DNA from: a virus
Reading direction: 5' to 3' (one strand)
IMG/VR virus record: IMGVR_UViG_3300025093_001141
Coordinates: 1-30,908 of that record
Length of the DNA stretch: 30,908 nt
Shown here: piece after piece, positions 7,309 to 14,818 of the stretch
Layout of the letters: each line of letters begins with the position of its first letter
Numbering within the stretch: position 1 is the stretch's first letter
Translations under genes and position numbers: made by a program
Notes under the pieces: model-generated
The model's database searches: none
The model's input: the letters and a program-made list of their open reading frames with translations, nothing else
What the model was told of the DNA's origin: nothing

Positions 7309-8415
7309 ATGGCTCCTAAGCAAAGGCCTTCAGCAACTGATTTTTACGTACCAGAGAATATTCTGGATAGGGCTGAAGATATCCTAAGTCCTACTACTGG
7401 CAAAATTAGTGATGATAATCTACCTACAACTGGTGATGACCCAATTCAAACTACGGGTGATGCACTGCTAGGCGGATACATCAACACAATTCTTGGAACT
7501 ATTCCTGGTGCAAACCTGATAGCACCTGCAGTCACAAACTATATTGGTGGTCAACGTACTCAAGGTAAAGGCGTCAGCTTGCTTGACCCCTTTGGTATGA
7601 CGGGTGCACGTGATGAGAGGATTTCGGAGCTAGCGCAAGAAGAAGGTATTGGTGAGAAGTTTAATTCAGATACTGGTAGGTATAGCCATTTAGGTGGACT
7701 TGTTGACCGTTACGTGCATGGTATTACTGATGATGAAGTTACTTCTAGAGTTGTAAGAGACAACCATAGCAGAATTAAAGGGAGTAAAGAATACCAATAC
7801 CTTAAAGATGAGAAAGGACGTGAATATGTAGATCAAAATTATGGACCTCTTGTATCTGGCACTAAAGTCAGTAAAGATGGAAGAACCTTAGCTCAAACTA
7901 ATAAGCTAATTACAGAGATTGAAGGTATTGAAAATGGTAAGAAGCTTCTAGATGCAGCAAGAGCTGAAGGTAAAACCTTGAGCGTAGGTGAGTTGGAAGC
8001 TATTAAAGCTAAAGCAGATCGCTTAAAACCTCTAACAGAAACTGAGCAAGCTAACCTTGAGGGTACAAAACAACAGACTCAAGCTTCAAAAGATCGTACT
8101 AGGATTGCAGAAGAAACACTGACACAGCGTGGTAAAGAGCACTCAGACAGTAACTCACTTGCATTAGCCAAACTCGAACTTGCAGACCGCACTGCGCAGT
8201 ACAACGTAGATGTTGCAAACATCAAGATCCGCAACCAAGCTGCACAGGCTGAAGCTGATCGTGAACTACGTAAAGATCTTGCGTTACTTACTCGTGGAGA
8301 CAGGAAAGACGAACGTGAGTATCGTCGTGAACGTGATGAGCGAAAAGACCGTCAGCTTATGATTCTTCAGCTCATGAACGGTCTCAAGCAGATGGGCCAA
8401 TCATTTGCTCTTTAA
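7309..8415 (+). CDS. Hypothetical virion protein with C-terminal coiled coil
   Basis: A 368-residue protein. Residues ~50-85 contain a hydrophobic Gly-rich patch (ALLGGYINTILGTIPG, IAPAVTNYIGG). The middle is polar, and residues ~240-355 are strongly predicted helical coiled coil rich in Gln, Glu, Arg and Asp (RTRIAEETLTQRGKEH, AEADRELRKDLALL, DEREYRRERDERKDRQ). It ends in a hydrophobic tail (QLMNGLKQMGQSFAL). The stop codon overlaps the stop of the convergent hydrolase gene (TTTAA at 8411-8415). The function is unknown. The coiled coil following a hydrophobic patch resembles the organisation of internal virion proteins that oligomerise, which is inference. Confidence 0.55.
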   Translation: MAPKQRPSATDFYVPENILDRAEDILSPTTGKISDDNLPTTGDDPIQTTGDALLGGYINTILGTIPGANLIAPAVTNYIGGQRTQGKGVSLLDPFGMTGARDERISELAQEEGIGEKFNSDTGRYSHLGGLVDRYVHGITDDEVTSRVVRDNHSRIKGSKEYQYLKDEKGREYVDQNYGPLVSGTKVSKDGRTLAQTNKLITEIEGIENGKKLLDAARAEGKTLSVGELEAIKAKADRLKPLTETEQANLEGTKQQTQASKDRTRIAEETLTQRGKEHSDSNSLALAKLELADRTAQYNVDVANIKIRNQAAQAEADRELRKDLALLTRGDRKDEREYRRERDERKDRQLMILQLMNGLKQMGQSFAL

Positions 8416-9407
8416 GTCTGATGGGAGTAATGAAAGAAGTTACCTTTAGGGTGAAACATAGGATCTAACATTCCTCCTTTATTACCCTTACTAGAACGGT
8501 ACTTCAGCATAGTTTGGCCTTTAAAGTCAGTACGACCGTCAAGGACTTTCAGTGCCTTTAAGATTTCAGCACGTCCTTTATCGGAAGACAAGTCAGCAGC
8601 AATATCAGGTCTTTGTTTAGACAGACCTTTGTATACGCCTTCATACTGTCCATCTTGATAGATCACATCTTTAACAGTTCCAGGCCATTTGTCTGAAGCA
8701 ACCCTATTAAGAATAGATGCTGCGACACCATACCGGTCTTTACCAGGACCTGCTTCCGAGCTAATAGCATACGCCAAGTGATTAAAGTCCTCATCTGTTA
8801 ATTTTGAAAGATCCATAGATCCAGCAAGCGGTTGACTTTGATAAGTAGTTACTGGTGAAGAATCCCCACTAGTGTTAGAACTTGAACTACTGCTACCACT
8901 ACTACTACCAGTAGGCTGATCTGTACTAAGCGTAGGACGCTCTAACGTCGGTGCATCTGGAATCATCTCAGGCGTGGGGTTTGGCTGTGAAAGCCTGGTT
9001 TCCATAGCCTTAGTGCGCTCGTCAAACTTTTTCATCCATTCATCATGAGCAGCCTCGTCTTTCTTAGATTGCTGGCCAAGTACATAAGCACCAGACAAAG
9101 TACCTAAAGCACCTACAACACCCGCAAATCGACGTGCAGGTCTTTTGATACTTTCGACTTTTTCAGCAGTCTCTGCACGAGTCTTTGCGTACTTTGTTTT
9201 AGTAAATGCATCAAGACCAGCACTAGCAACTTCACCTTCTGCTTTAGTGACAGCACGACGTTCCAGTGAACGACCTTTAATAGCTTCCTTCGAAATCTTG
9301 GTGAAGTCAGGCTTGCCCGACATGGCAGCATCAAAGATTTGATCTGATGCACGCACAACAGCTTTAGCTGAAGTCGAATAATTACCAACTCTTCTAGATG
9401 TTGCCAT
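8412..9407 (-). CDS. SleB-like cell-wall hydrolase (Hydrolase_2) with shared virion module
   Basis: 331 residues on the minus strand. Residues ~200-331 match the SleB/CwlJ Hydrolase_2 family, which cleaves peptidoglycan glycan strands: LAYAISSEAG with candidate catalytic Glu218, RYGVAASILNRV, WPGTVKDVIYQDGQYEGV, GRTDFKGQTMLKY and DPMFHPKGNFFHYSHQ. Residues 32-66 carry the shared module PDFTKISK..ERRAVTKAEGEVASAG, also present at 5433 and 5852. Residues ~93-112 form a Gly-rich hydrophobic segment (FAGVVGALGTLSGAYVLG), and 165-186 are a Ser-rich linker. This suggests a virion-carried lysin acting during entry, although an endolysin role is possible. A back-to-back promoter with the next plus-strand gene supports the ATG at 9407. 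Its stop overlaps the convergent neighbour's stop. Confidence 0.82.
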   Translation of the reverse strand: MATSRRVGNYSTSAKAVVRASDQIFDAAMSGKPDFTKISKEAIKGRSLERRAVTKAEGEVASAGLDAFTKTKYAKTRAETAEKVESIKRPARRFAGVVGALGTLSGAYVLGQQSKKDEAAHDEWMKKFDERTKAMETRLSQPNPTPEMIPDAPTLERPTLSTDQPTGSSSGSSSSSSNTSGDSSPVTTYQSQPLAGSMDLSKLTDEDFNHLAYAISSEAGPGKDRYGVAASILNRVASDKWPGTVKDVIYQDGQYEGVYKGLSKQRPDIAADLSSDKGRAEILKALKVLDGRTDFKGQTMLKYRSSKGNKGGMLDPMFHPKGNFFHYSHQT

Positions 9408-9430
9408 AGTTATCTAATCTCTATAGTCCT

Positions 9431-9436
9431 ATTGTA
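9431..9436 (-). promoter_or_regulatory. Putative -10 box TACAAT for the cell-wall hydrolase
   Basis: Minus-strand TACAAT followed by AG, 23 nt before the ATG at 9407. It lies two bases from the opposing -10 box of the divergent gene at 9470. No TTGACA-like -35 is visible. Confidence 0.55.
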
Positions 9437-9438
9437 GT

Positions 9439-9444
9439 TAGAAT
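9439..9444 (+). promoter_or_regulatory. Putative -10 box TAGAAT for the repeat protein at 9470
   Basis: TAGAAT followed by AG, 25 nt before the ATG at 9470. It is back-to-back with the minus-strand box at 9431-9436 in a 62-bp divergent intergenic region. No -35 is visible. Confidence 0.55.
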
Positions 9445-9469
9445 AGTTTTGATAGCTATGCATATGTAA

Positions 9470-10447
9470 ATGGCCAAGAAGACAAAAGAGGGCGTTGCAG
9501 GCGGCATGTTCAATATGCGGGACATGTTCAATCAGTTCATGGCAATGGATCCTGGCGATACAGATGATGAGGGGCGTTCAATTAAGAACACCACGATGGC
9601 AGATATGTTCTCATCTGCTTTCCAGTCTGAGCTTTCAAAAGGAATGGCTGACTATCAGTCTGGTATTGCAAAAGACCAGATGACCCATCAGCAGAAGCTG
9701 GAACGGCAATCTGCTGGTGAAGCACGCAGGGAAGAATTTAACTATGGCATGGCCTCAATGGCCTCGCAGTTTGAACATCAAAATAACTTTGCCAACGCAC
9801 AGTACGATAGAGACATTGGAATTATTGGAGCACAAGGGCATCAGGATCGTCTGACGATTGGTGCTCAAGGTCATCAGGACCGTCTTACACGTATTGTGGA
9901 TGGTGAGCAAAACCGCCTTACTCGTGTTACTGATGGTGAGCAACGTAGATTGACTATTGGAGCACAAGGTGCTCAAGACCGTTTAAATATTGCAGCACAA
10001 GGAGACCAAGACGTTCGTAAAATTGACGCTCAAGGTTCGGTAGATAATCAGAACATTAAGACTCAGCAAACTGCTCAAGGTGCTAGAGAGCTAGCAAATA
10101 TTGGAGCTCAAGGTACTGCAGACCAAGCAAACATCTTGGCACAACAACGAGAGCAATCAAAACGTGAGCTGCAGAATATTCAAGCGCAGGGTGAGGCTGA
10201 TAAAGCAAACATCATTGCTCAACAGACCTCACAAGGTGCACGTGAGCAAGGGAACATTAAAGCTCAAGGGACGGAAGATCGCGCTACGATTAATACTCAA
10301 CAAGAAGCACAAGGTAACCGAGAGGTTAAAGTTATTGGAGCACAAGGCGACGATAACCGTAAGACGATGGAGAAAGAAGACGAGCTCACCGCGAAGAAAT
10401 CAAACCGGCAATCTGCTCGTGCCCGCTCTCTTGCACGTGCCTTCTAA
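9470..10447 (+). CDS. 11/15-residue repeat coiled-coil protein
   Basis: 325 residues. After a ~118-residue helical N-terminal region (FNMRDMFNQFMAMDPG, then Gln/Met-rich), residues 119-299 divide exactly into repeats: seven 11-residue units of type IGAQGHQDRLT, then four pairs of one 15-residue unit (type ILAQQREQSKRELQN) and one 11-residue unit. Each unit begins with Ile or another beta-branched residue (two begin with Arg), and the G/Q/D core is conserved. Eleven and fifteen residues correspond to three and four helical turns, so a long right-handed or nearly straight oligomeric coiled coil is expected. The C terminus is basic (KKSNRQSARARSLARAF). Function unknown; a virion needle, spacer or fibre shaft are options. 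The stop overlaps the next ATG as TAATG. Confidence 0.7.
   Translation: MAKKTKEGVAGGMFNMRDMFNQFMAMDPGDTDDEGRSIKNTTMADMFSSAFQSELSKGMADYQSGIAKDQMTHQQKLERQSAGEARREEFNYGMASMASQFEHQNNFANAQYDRDIGIIGAQGHQDRLTIGAQGHQDRLTRIVDGEQNRLTRVTDGEQRRLTIGAQGAQDRLNIAAQGDQDVRKIDAQGSVDNQNIKTQQTAQGARELANIGAQGTADQANILAQQREQSKRELQNIQAQGEADKANIIAQQTSQGAREQGNIKAQGTEDRATINTQQEAQGNREVKVIGAQGDDNRKTMEKEDELTAKKSNRQSARARSLARAF
9824..10366 (+). repeat. Protein-coding tandem repeat, 11- and 15-codon units
   Basis: 543 bp encoding 181 residues, exactly eleven 11-codon and four 15-codon units. The first seven units are 11-mers; the rest alternate 15 and 11. DNA identity between units is moderate (a recurring GGAGCACAAGG/GGTGCTCAAGG core), so the periodicity is mainly at protein level. 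Confidence 0.85.
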
Positions 10448-10983
10448 TGACTACAACTACGCAAACTGGGAAAGTCTATCTGACTGTTGTTGACCAATGG
10501 TTAGATACTATCCCAGCATCTGACAGTGAGGACTTCAGGGAATTTGCTGAGGCAACTCCCAGCATTATTGAAATTTGGGTATATGCTGGAATCGTAGGCT
10601 ACACCGGCTCTTTCAATGATTTGAGCCGTTGGGTAAAAATGAAGTTTAAGAAGTTAGACCGACGTGGAATACTTAATAGTGAGATTAGTGCTCTTCACTC
10701 CGATATACAAGAGCTTCGAATGGCAATTACCTCCGGTGAAATCAAAGGGAGTGATGGAGCCGCTCGTCTCGCTAGCCTTGAGAAAGAGCTTAGGTCACAC
10801 ATTGAAACGTCTGAACGTTTTAATAAGACAACTGATAAGCGGGGATTAATCCTTGCTGGTGCTGACCGAGTAATGCGTGAACTCACAAACATTTTTAAAG
10901 ACGACCCACAGTTTGCTGAACCTATTGATAATGCAATGAATGCTGTGTGGGCCAAGGTGTACTCAGAACTTACACAAAGCTAA
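10447..10983 (+). CDS. Candidate terminase small subunit
   Basis: 178 residues, coupled to the upstream gene by TAATG. The N-terminal ~65 residues have a compact pattern of aromatics and helix breakers (VDQWLDTIPASDSEDFREF, IWVYAGIVGYTGSFNDLSRW) that could be a DNA-binding helical domain. Residues ~75-130 form a coiled coil (SEISALHSDIQELRM, ASLEKELRSHIETSERF), and the C terminus is helical. Size, a DNA-binding-like head plus coiled coil, and position one gene before the large terminase fit a small terminase subunit, which recognises pac or cos DNA as a ring. I see no definite family signature, so this is a context-based call; an unrelated structural protein remains possible. Confidence 0.45.
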   Translation: MTTTTQTGKVYLTVVDQWLDTIPASDSEDFREFAEATPSIIEIWVYAGIVGYTGSFNDLSRWVKMKFKKLDRRGILNSEISALHSDIQELRMAITSGEIKGSDGAARLASLEKELRSHIETSERFNKTTDKRGLILAGADRVMRELTNIFKDDPQFAEPIDNAMNAVWAKVYSELTQS

Positions 10984-11441
10984 TGTTTTACGGAGCTCCT
11001 GTTACTGCTCCTATGGAGATACCTCCAGAGGTATACCGTAGTCCTAATGCGCCTGAACTACCTGGCTTACCTGAAATGCCAGAGTTAGTTGATGCTAAAA
11101 CTACAGGTCTACGTCTACAAGGCACATTGGCTAAAGCATTACCTCCAATGGCAAATGTTGGGTCTATGACCAACGTACGTCAGATAGAAGCAGAAGAATA
11201 TGCAAGAGATATTGGTGAAGCTTTTAGTATTTCAAAACAACAGGAGAAATATAGTCAAGCTGTAGCTCGTGCAAAAAATAGACAAGCTCAAAGGATTGCT
11301 GAGAAAAGCTCTACTGGCAACGGAAGGAGTGGAGTCAAGGTAACTCAACGTAATAACAGATACAGTAAATACTCCGGACAACGTGGAGCACAGAACTTAT
11401 CAGGACCTTCTGCATTCCCGTATTTAACACATATTAGGTAG
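10983..11441 (+). CDS. Hypothetical protein between candidate TerS and TerL
   Basis: 152 residues starting at the ATG that overlaps the upstream TAA (TAATG at 10981-10985). An in-frame ATG lies further upstream at 10947, but the coupled start is more likely. The N-terminal ~60 residues are rich in Pro, Leu and Glu (IPPEVYRSPNAPELPGLPEMPE) and likely extended. Residues ~80-115 are helical, and the basic C-terminal tail (NRQAQRIAEK, RNNRYSKYSGQRG) may contact nucleic acid. No family is recognised. Its place directly before the terminase suggests a packaging or head-related part, without further support. Confidence 0.55.
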   Translation: MFYGAPVTAPMEIPPEVYRSPNAPELPGLPEMPELVDAKTTGLRLQGTLAKALPPMANVGSMTNVRQIEAEEYARDIGEAFSISKQQEKYSQAVARAKNRQAQRIAEKSSTGNGRSGVKVTQRNNRYSKYSGQRGAQNLSGPSAFPYLTHIR

Positions 11442-11444
11442 ACT
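11439..11444 (+). promoter_or_regulatory. Weak candidate -10 box TAGACT before the terminase gene
   Basis: TAGACT overlaps the upstream stop codon, 20 nt before the ATG at 11465. It has one mismatch to the TAnAAT family. Weak evidence. Confidence 0.22.
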
Positions 11445-11464
11445 AAAACTAAAGTGTTAACTTT

Positions 11465-13003
11465 ATGGCAATACCTAGCGCAGCATTAGCGTATAAACGC
11501 TCGGCTTTAATGACGGCTACGAAAGTAACCACCAAACCACCGAGCGAAGAAGTACTTAGAGCAAGAGATAACTTTCAAGACTTTTGTGTATTTATGGGAA
11601 AGGCTCCAGCAAAGCATATGTTGGAGTGGCACAGCGAACTATGTACAGGAGAAGATAGCGAATGTCTATTAGGAATCGGAGGACCAAACACTGCAATCCT
11701 GGCACCGCGAGGATCTGCGAAAAGTACTGTCCTTGGTTTGTTTGCAGCTTGGATGATAGGCAGACACACTGCTGCTGGAAAAATGCTGAGGATTCTGTAC
11801 ATCGCGTACATGGTGGACATTAGTCGTGCAAAGTCAGCAACAATCAAAGGAATTCTCACGAGTAACAAATATCGCGAAGTATTTCCAATGGTGCGTTTAT
11901 CGAAGATCAAGCGCTCCGACGAATACTGGAGTATCGACTACGACTTCGCTGGAATTGATACTGCAGGCGAGGAAGCTTTCACTATTGCGTGTGGTGGTCT
12001 CAAAGGTGCAATCACCTCGAAGCGTTCCCAACTTGTTCTTATTGATGACCCTATCAAGTCAGCTGCCTCCATTAACAATCCGGACATACGTAGAGAGATG
12101 GAACAAACGTGGTCTAACGTTATCGCTCCAACTATGTTCCAAGGGGCCAGGGCAATTTGCCTCGGGACCCGCTTTCACTTTGACGATGTACACGCCACGT
12201 TATTTATTCCAAAAAATAATTGGAAGCAGATTATCCAAAAAGCTGTCATAACAGACGCTGACGGTAAGCAACGTTCGTACTGGCCAGAGTTCTGGTCAAT
12301 GAAATACCTGAACGAACGTAAGATGGAGGACCGTGTTGCATTTGCATATCAGTACCTCAATACCGCCGTTAAATCTACAGACGTTGGTATCTCACCAGAG
12401 TTGATTGTTAAAGCAGAAGTACCAGAAGACTACGACTGCCTTGGTGTAGGAATTGACCTTAGTGCAGGTCTGAAAGAGAAAAACGACTGGACTGTATTCA
12501 CACTTGGTGGAATTAAGGATGGCAAGATATATCTGATTGACCAGCGTCGCTCACGAACAATGGGTAACCTTGAAAAGATGGACATCTTATGTGAGATGTT
12601 GGCTGACTGGAACATCTTGCTTGAAAATGATGAAGGTCAGTTCTTCCCAACAATGTCACCATGCATCATCTGGCCTGAAGCTGTTGCATACCAAAACTCA
12701 TTTGAAGGTGACTTCAAACGAATAATGCTAGAGAACCGTGCTCTGTATAACCTCACAGTCTCACCAGTCAAAGGCTTTAAAGGAGACAAGCTTGCCAGAC
12801 TTCGCGGTGTACTAGGACTTTACGAGCACAAGAAAGTTATCTGGAACAAGTGGCGCAAGTGGGACATGCTCGAAGAAGAGCTTCTTAACTTTGGTCACTC
12901 AGCTCACGACGATACTGTTGACAGTATGGTGTTAACAATGGGCGGACTGTTGAGAAGAGGAAAATTAGAAATTGACTACAATAGTAACAGCTTTGACCTT
13001 TAA
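11465..13003 (+). CDS. terL: Terminase large subunit
   Basis: 512 residues, normal length for a phage DNA-packaging motor. The ATPase half shows a Walker A motif APRGSAKST (residues 80-88), a Walker B VLIDDP (191-196) and a coupling motif LGTRFH (233-238). The C-terminal RNase-H-like nuclease half shows the expected acidic residues at GIDLSAG (Asp331) and HDDTVD (Asp482/Asp483), which coordinate metal for headful or site-specific cutting. The protein docks on the portal and drives DNA into the prohead. The two genes before it could supply the small subunit. A TACAAT box for the following gene lies inside its last codons. No anomalies in length or key residues are seen. Confidence 0.95.
   Translation: MAIPSAALAYKRSALMTATKVTTKPPSEEVLRARDNFQDFCVFMGKAPAKHMLEWHSELCTGEDSECLLGIGGPNTAILAPRGSAKSTVLGLFAAWMIGRHTAAGKMLRILYIAYMVDISRAKSATIKGILTSNKYREVFPMVRLSKIKRSDEYWSIDYDFAGIDTAGEEAFTIACGGLKGAITSKRSQLVLIDDPIKSAASINNPDIRREMEQTWSNVIAPTMFQGARAICLGTRFHFDDVHATLFIPKNNWKQIIQKAVITDADGKQRSYWPEFWSMKYLNERKMEDRVAFAYQYLNTAVKSTDVGISPELIVKAEVPEDYDCLGVGIDLSAGLKEKNDWTVFTLGGIKDGKIYLIDQRRSRTMGNLEKMDILCEMLADWNILLENDEGQFFPTMSPCIIWPEAVAYQNSFEGDFKRIMLENRALYNLTVSPVKGFKGDKLARLRGVLGLYEHKKVIWNKWRKWDMLEEELLNFGHSAHDDTVDSMVLTMGGLLRRGKLEIDYNSNSFDL
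12977..12982 (+). promoter_or_regulatory. Putative -10 box TACAAT within the end of terL
   Basis: TACAAT followed by AG, 29 nt before the ATG at 13012 and inside the last codons of the terminase gene. It matches the recurrent box exactly. Being coding sequence, it is less certain than the intergenic copies. Confidence 0.4.
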
Positions 13004-13011
13004 TCTTTCAG

Positions 13012-13758
13012 ATGTCTGATATTAATTTGCCTGAAGATAGAAAATCACGGATGGCTGGTGATGTATTCTCTAAAGACTATCAACCGCCTTCTGAAGAGTA
13101 TTTAAAAAAGAAGCGTGAAAAACGTACTCAAGCCACGCTTAGTGCAATGAAAGAAGGTTATCGTGATAACGTTGAGAAAAACCGTGGAAAAGAATGGTAC
13201 GACAAAGCCCTTAATCTGGGCTTAGACCACGCTACTAAAGGCGGTGCATATACAGGTGGCGAAGTGAGAGCTGAGATGCGCCACGGACGTGGTGATAAAA
13301 CTGTTGATGAGATGCGTGACTACTATCAAGGTCTTATTGATGATGGCGTCAAGTTCAACGGCAATGCTCGTGACTTCTTAGCAGATAAGCATGGTCTAAT
13401 CTTCCCTGAATCTGGCGGAGGTAAAGGTGGAGGCGAAGGCGAAGGCGGAGGCGGAGGCGGCGACGATGGCGGAGGAAAAGATACTACTCCTACTCCAACA
13501 CCTACCCCTGATGGTCCTGACCAAAGCATTGACTATCGGCCTCCTCGTCTTGGTTATCCAGGCTTAGGCAATACTCAAGTTCAAAATGTAAACCAGGATA
13601 ATGACATTATTTCTAATGTGACTGGTGATAACAATACTGTTACTAATACTCAAGACAACAGTATTAGGCAGTATGGCGGTAGCTTCTCACCTGCTGCACG
13701 TAGTAAGTACTTGCGTGACAAGTACGTTGCTAACGTTTCACGATTCACGGGGGCTTGA
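13012..13758 (+). CDS. Virion protein with 37-residue QDNSIRQYGG motif, copy 1
   Basis: 248 residues. The N-terminal ~130 residues are charged and helical (EYLKKKREKRTQATLS, KGGAYTGGEVRAEMRHGRG). A Gly/Glu/Asp low-complexity linker followed by a Thr-Pro repeat spans ~135-170, and residues 187-223 hold the conserved block NTQ.QNVNQDNDI...GDNNTV....QDNSIRQYGG. That block has a regular N/D/V-I pattern that could form short beta-solenoid turns. The next gene carries a near-identical block. I associate such QDNSIRQYGG blocks with marine phage structural proteins, but their function is not known to me. It starts nine bases after the terminase stop. Confidence 0.6.
   Translation: MSDINLPEDRKSRMAGDVFSKDYQPPSEEYLKKKREKRTQATLSAMKEGYRDNVEKNRGKEWYDKALNLGLDHATKGGAYTGGEVRAEMRHGRGDKTVDEMRDYYQGLIDDGVKFNGNARDFLADKHGLIFPESGGGKGGGEGEGGGGGGDDGGGKDTTPTPTPTPDGPDQSIDYRPPRLGYPGLGNTQVQNVNQDNDIISNVTGDNNTVTNTQDNSIRQYGGSFSPAARSKYLRDKYVANVSRFTGA
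13570..13680 (+). repeat. Duplicated 111-bp coding block, copy 1
   Basis: Encodes a 37-residue block that matches the copy at 14236-14346 in 30 of 37 residues with no gap. DNA identity is lower because of synonymous changes, so the duplication is old or the motif is under protein-level selection. Confidence 0.85.
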
Positions 13759-13761
13759 TGA

Positions 13762-14778
13762 ATGTCTACTAGAGCAGATGCTAGAAAACAAGACCGCATT
13801 CGTCGAAGAAATCAACAGAGAAGTGATTTTAAAAACCAAAACATTGAGTCAGCAAGTGATTTTGATTTCAATCAGCATGGAATTAATGCGGTCTCTGGGC
13901 GAGAAGTAAGGTTCTTGCGTGAACGACACAAAGGTAACGGAGGCAGCCTGCGTGATACTTATGCTGCATTAACAAAGCAGAAAGAATCTGGAGCTACGTT
14001 TGGGAAACGCGCTCAAAGTCAATACGATCGTATGGGTAAGCGTATTGCAAAGATTGATGCACGTAAGGCTGCTAAAGCAAAAGCGAAAGCTGCTCAAGGT
14101 AGTACAGGACAGGCGACTAATCCTATTGACGACACACAGACTGGCAACAATGATAATGTTCCAGGTAATAAAGATATGCATCACGCAACAGTAGAGCCGG
14201 CTGATTATCATCAACGGAACACTACTGAAATTGAGAATACTCAAGAGCAAAACGTAAATCAAGACAACGATATTGAGACCAATGTCAATGGTGACAACAA
14301 TACTGTAATTACTGAGCAAGATAACTCTATCCGTCAATATGGTGGAGACAATCGTAGCTTTGTCTACAACAGTAATGGTGGTGGTGCTGGCTCTGATATG
14401 CCTGCTTCAATGGCAACTCTTGCTGGATTCTTTGCTCCTGATGATAGCCCTGCTGCACAAGCAAAGTTCAATGACATGTACGTCACAATGAACCGCGACA
14501 ATCAGAAGCGGTATGCAGGTGATGCAATGAAGACTTTTGCTAAGTACGGCAATCTTGATGCTCGTAGTTACACTGATGAGTCTATGGAAAATGCTCTTGG
14601 ACGTAGCACTCAGTACTCCTTTGACCGTGCCGACCGTCAAACTGGACACGTCTTCGGTGATATCTGGAATGATAACTACATTACTGAACGTTGGAAGATG
14701 CCATCACCTCCTAAAGAGATTAAATCTGAGGCAAAAGAAATTGCTGAAGATGCTAAGGATGATATCGAAGATATCTGA
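13762..14778 (+). CDS. Virion protein with 37-residue QDNSIRQYGG motif, copy 2
   Basis: 338 residues starting three bases after the previous stop. The N-terminal ~110 residues are strongly basic and helical (ARKQDRIRRRNQQRSD, KRIAKIDARKAAKAKAKA), suggesting nucleic-acid or scaffold contact. Residues 159-195 carry the block shared with the upstream protein (NVNQDNDIETNVNGDNNTV, then QDNSIRQYGG). The C-terminal half is a separate helical and aromatic domain (AGFFAPDDSPAAQAKFND, NDNYITERWKMPSPPKE), ending in an acidic tail. No enzyme motif is seen. The pair probably arose by duplication or exchange of the block, with unrelated flanks. The location between terminase and portal suggests a head- or connector-associated role. 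Confidence 0.6.
   Translation: MSTRADARKQDRIRRRNQQRSDFKNQNIESASDFDFNQHGINAVSGREVRFLRERHKGNGGSLRDTYAALTKQKESGATFGKRAQSQYDRMGKRIAKIDARKAAKAKAKAAQGSTGQATNPIDDTQTGNNDNVPGNKDMHHATVEPADYHQRNTTEIENTQEQNVNQDNDIETNVNGDNNTVITEQDNSIRQYGGDNRSFVYNSNGGGAGSDMPASMATLAGFFAPDDSPAAQAKFNDMYVTMNRDNQKRYAGDAMKTFAKYGNLDARSYTDESMENALGRSTQYSFDRADRQTGHVFGDIWNDNYITERWKMPSPPKEIKSEAKEIAEDAKDDIEDI
14236..14346 (+). repeat. Duplicated 111-bp coding block, copy 2
   Basis: Second copy of the 37-codon block, ungapped against 13570-13680, with 30 of 37 identical residues. Confidence 0.85.
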
Positions 14779-14779
14779 T

Positions 14780-14785
14780 TAGAAT
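14780..14785 (+). promoter_or_regulatory. Putative -10 box TAGAAT before the portal gene
   Basis: TAGAAT two bases after the upstream stop, 33 nt before the portal ATG at 14819. This is the longest spacing in the set. GAGGAAG (14796-14802) and AAGG (14806-14809) are possible ribosome-binding sequences in the leader. Confidence 0.45.
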
Positions 14786-14818
14786 GATTAAACTAGAGGA
14801 AGTACAAGGTAGACACTG

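Noticed and set aside
10947-10982. Longer start for the gene before the terminase (ATG at 10947)
   Set aside because: It would overlap the upstream gene by 37 nt, whereas the ATG at 10983 forms a typical TAATG coupling seen repeatedly in this window.
13326-13529. Pro/Ser-rich antisense open frame in the gene at 13012
   Set aside because: It is a shadow of the Gly/Glu/Asp low-complexity linker on the plus strand and has no start signals.
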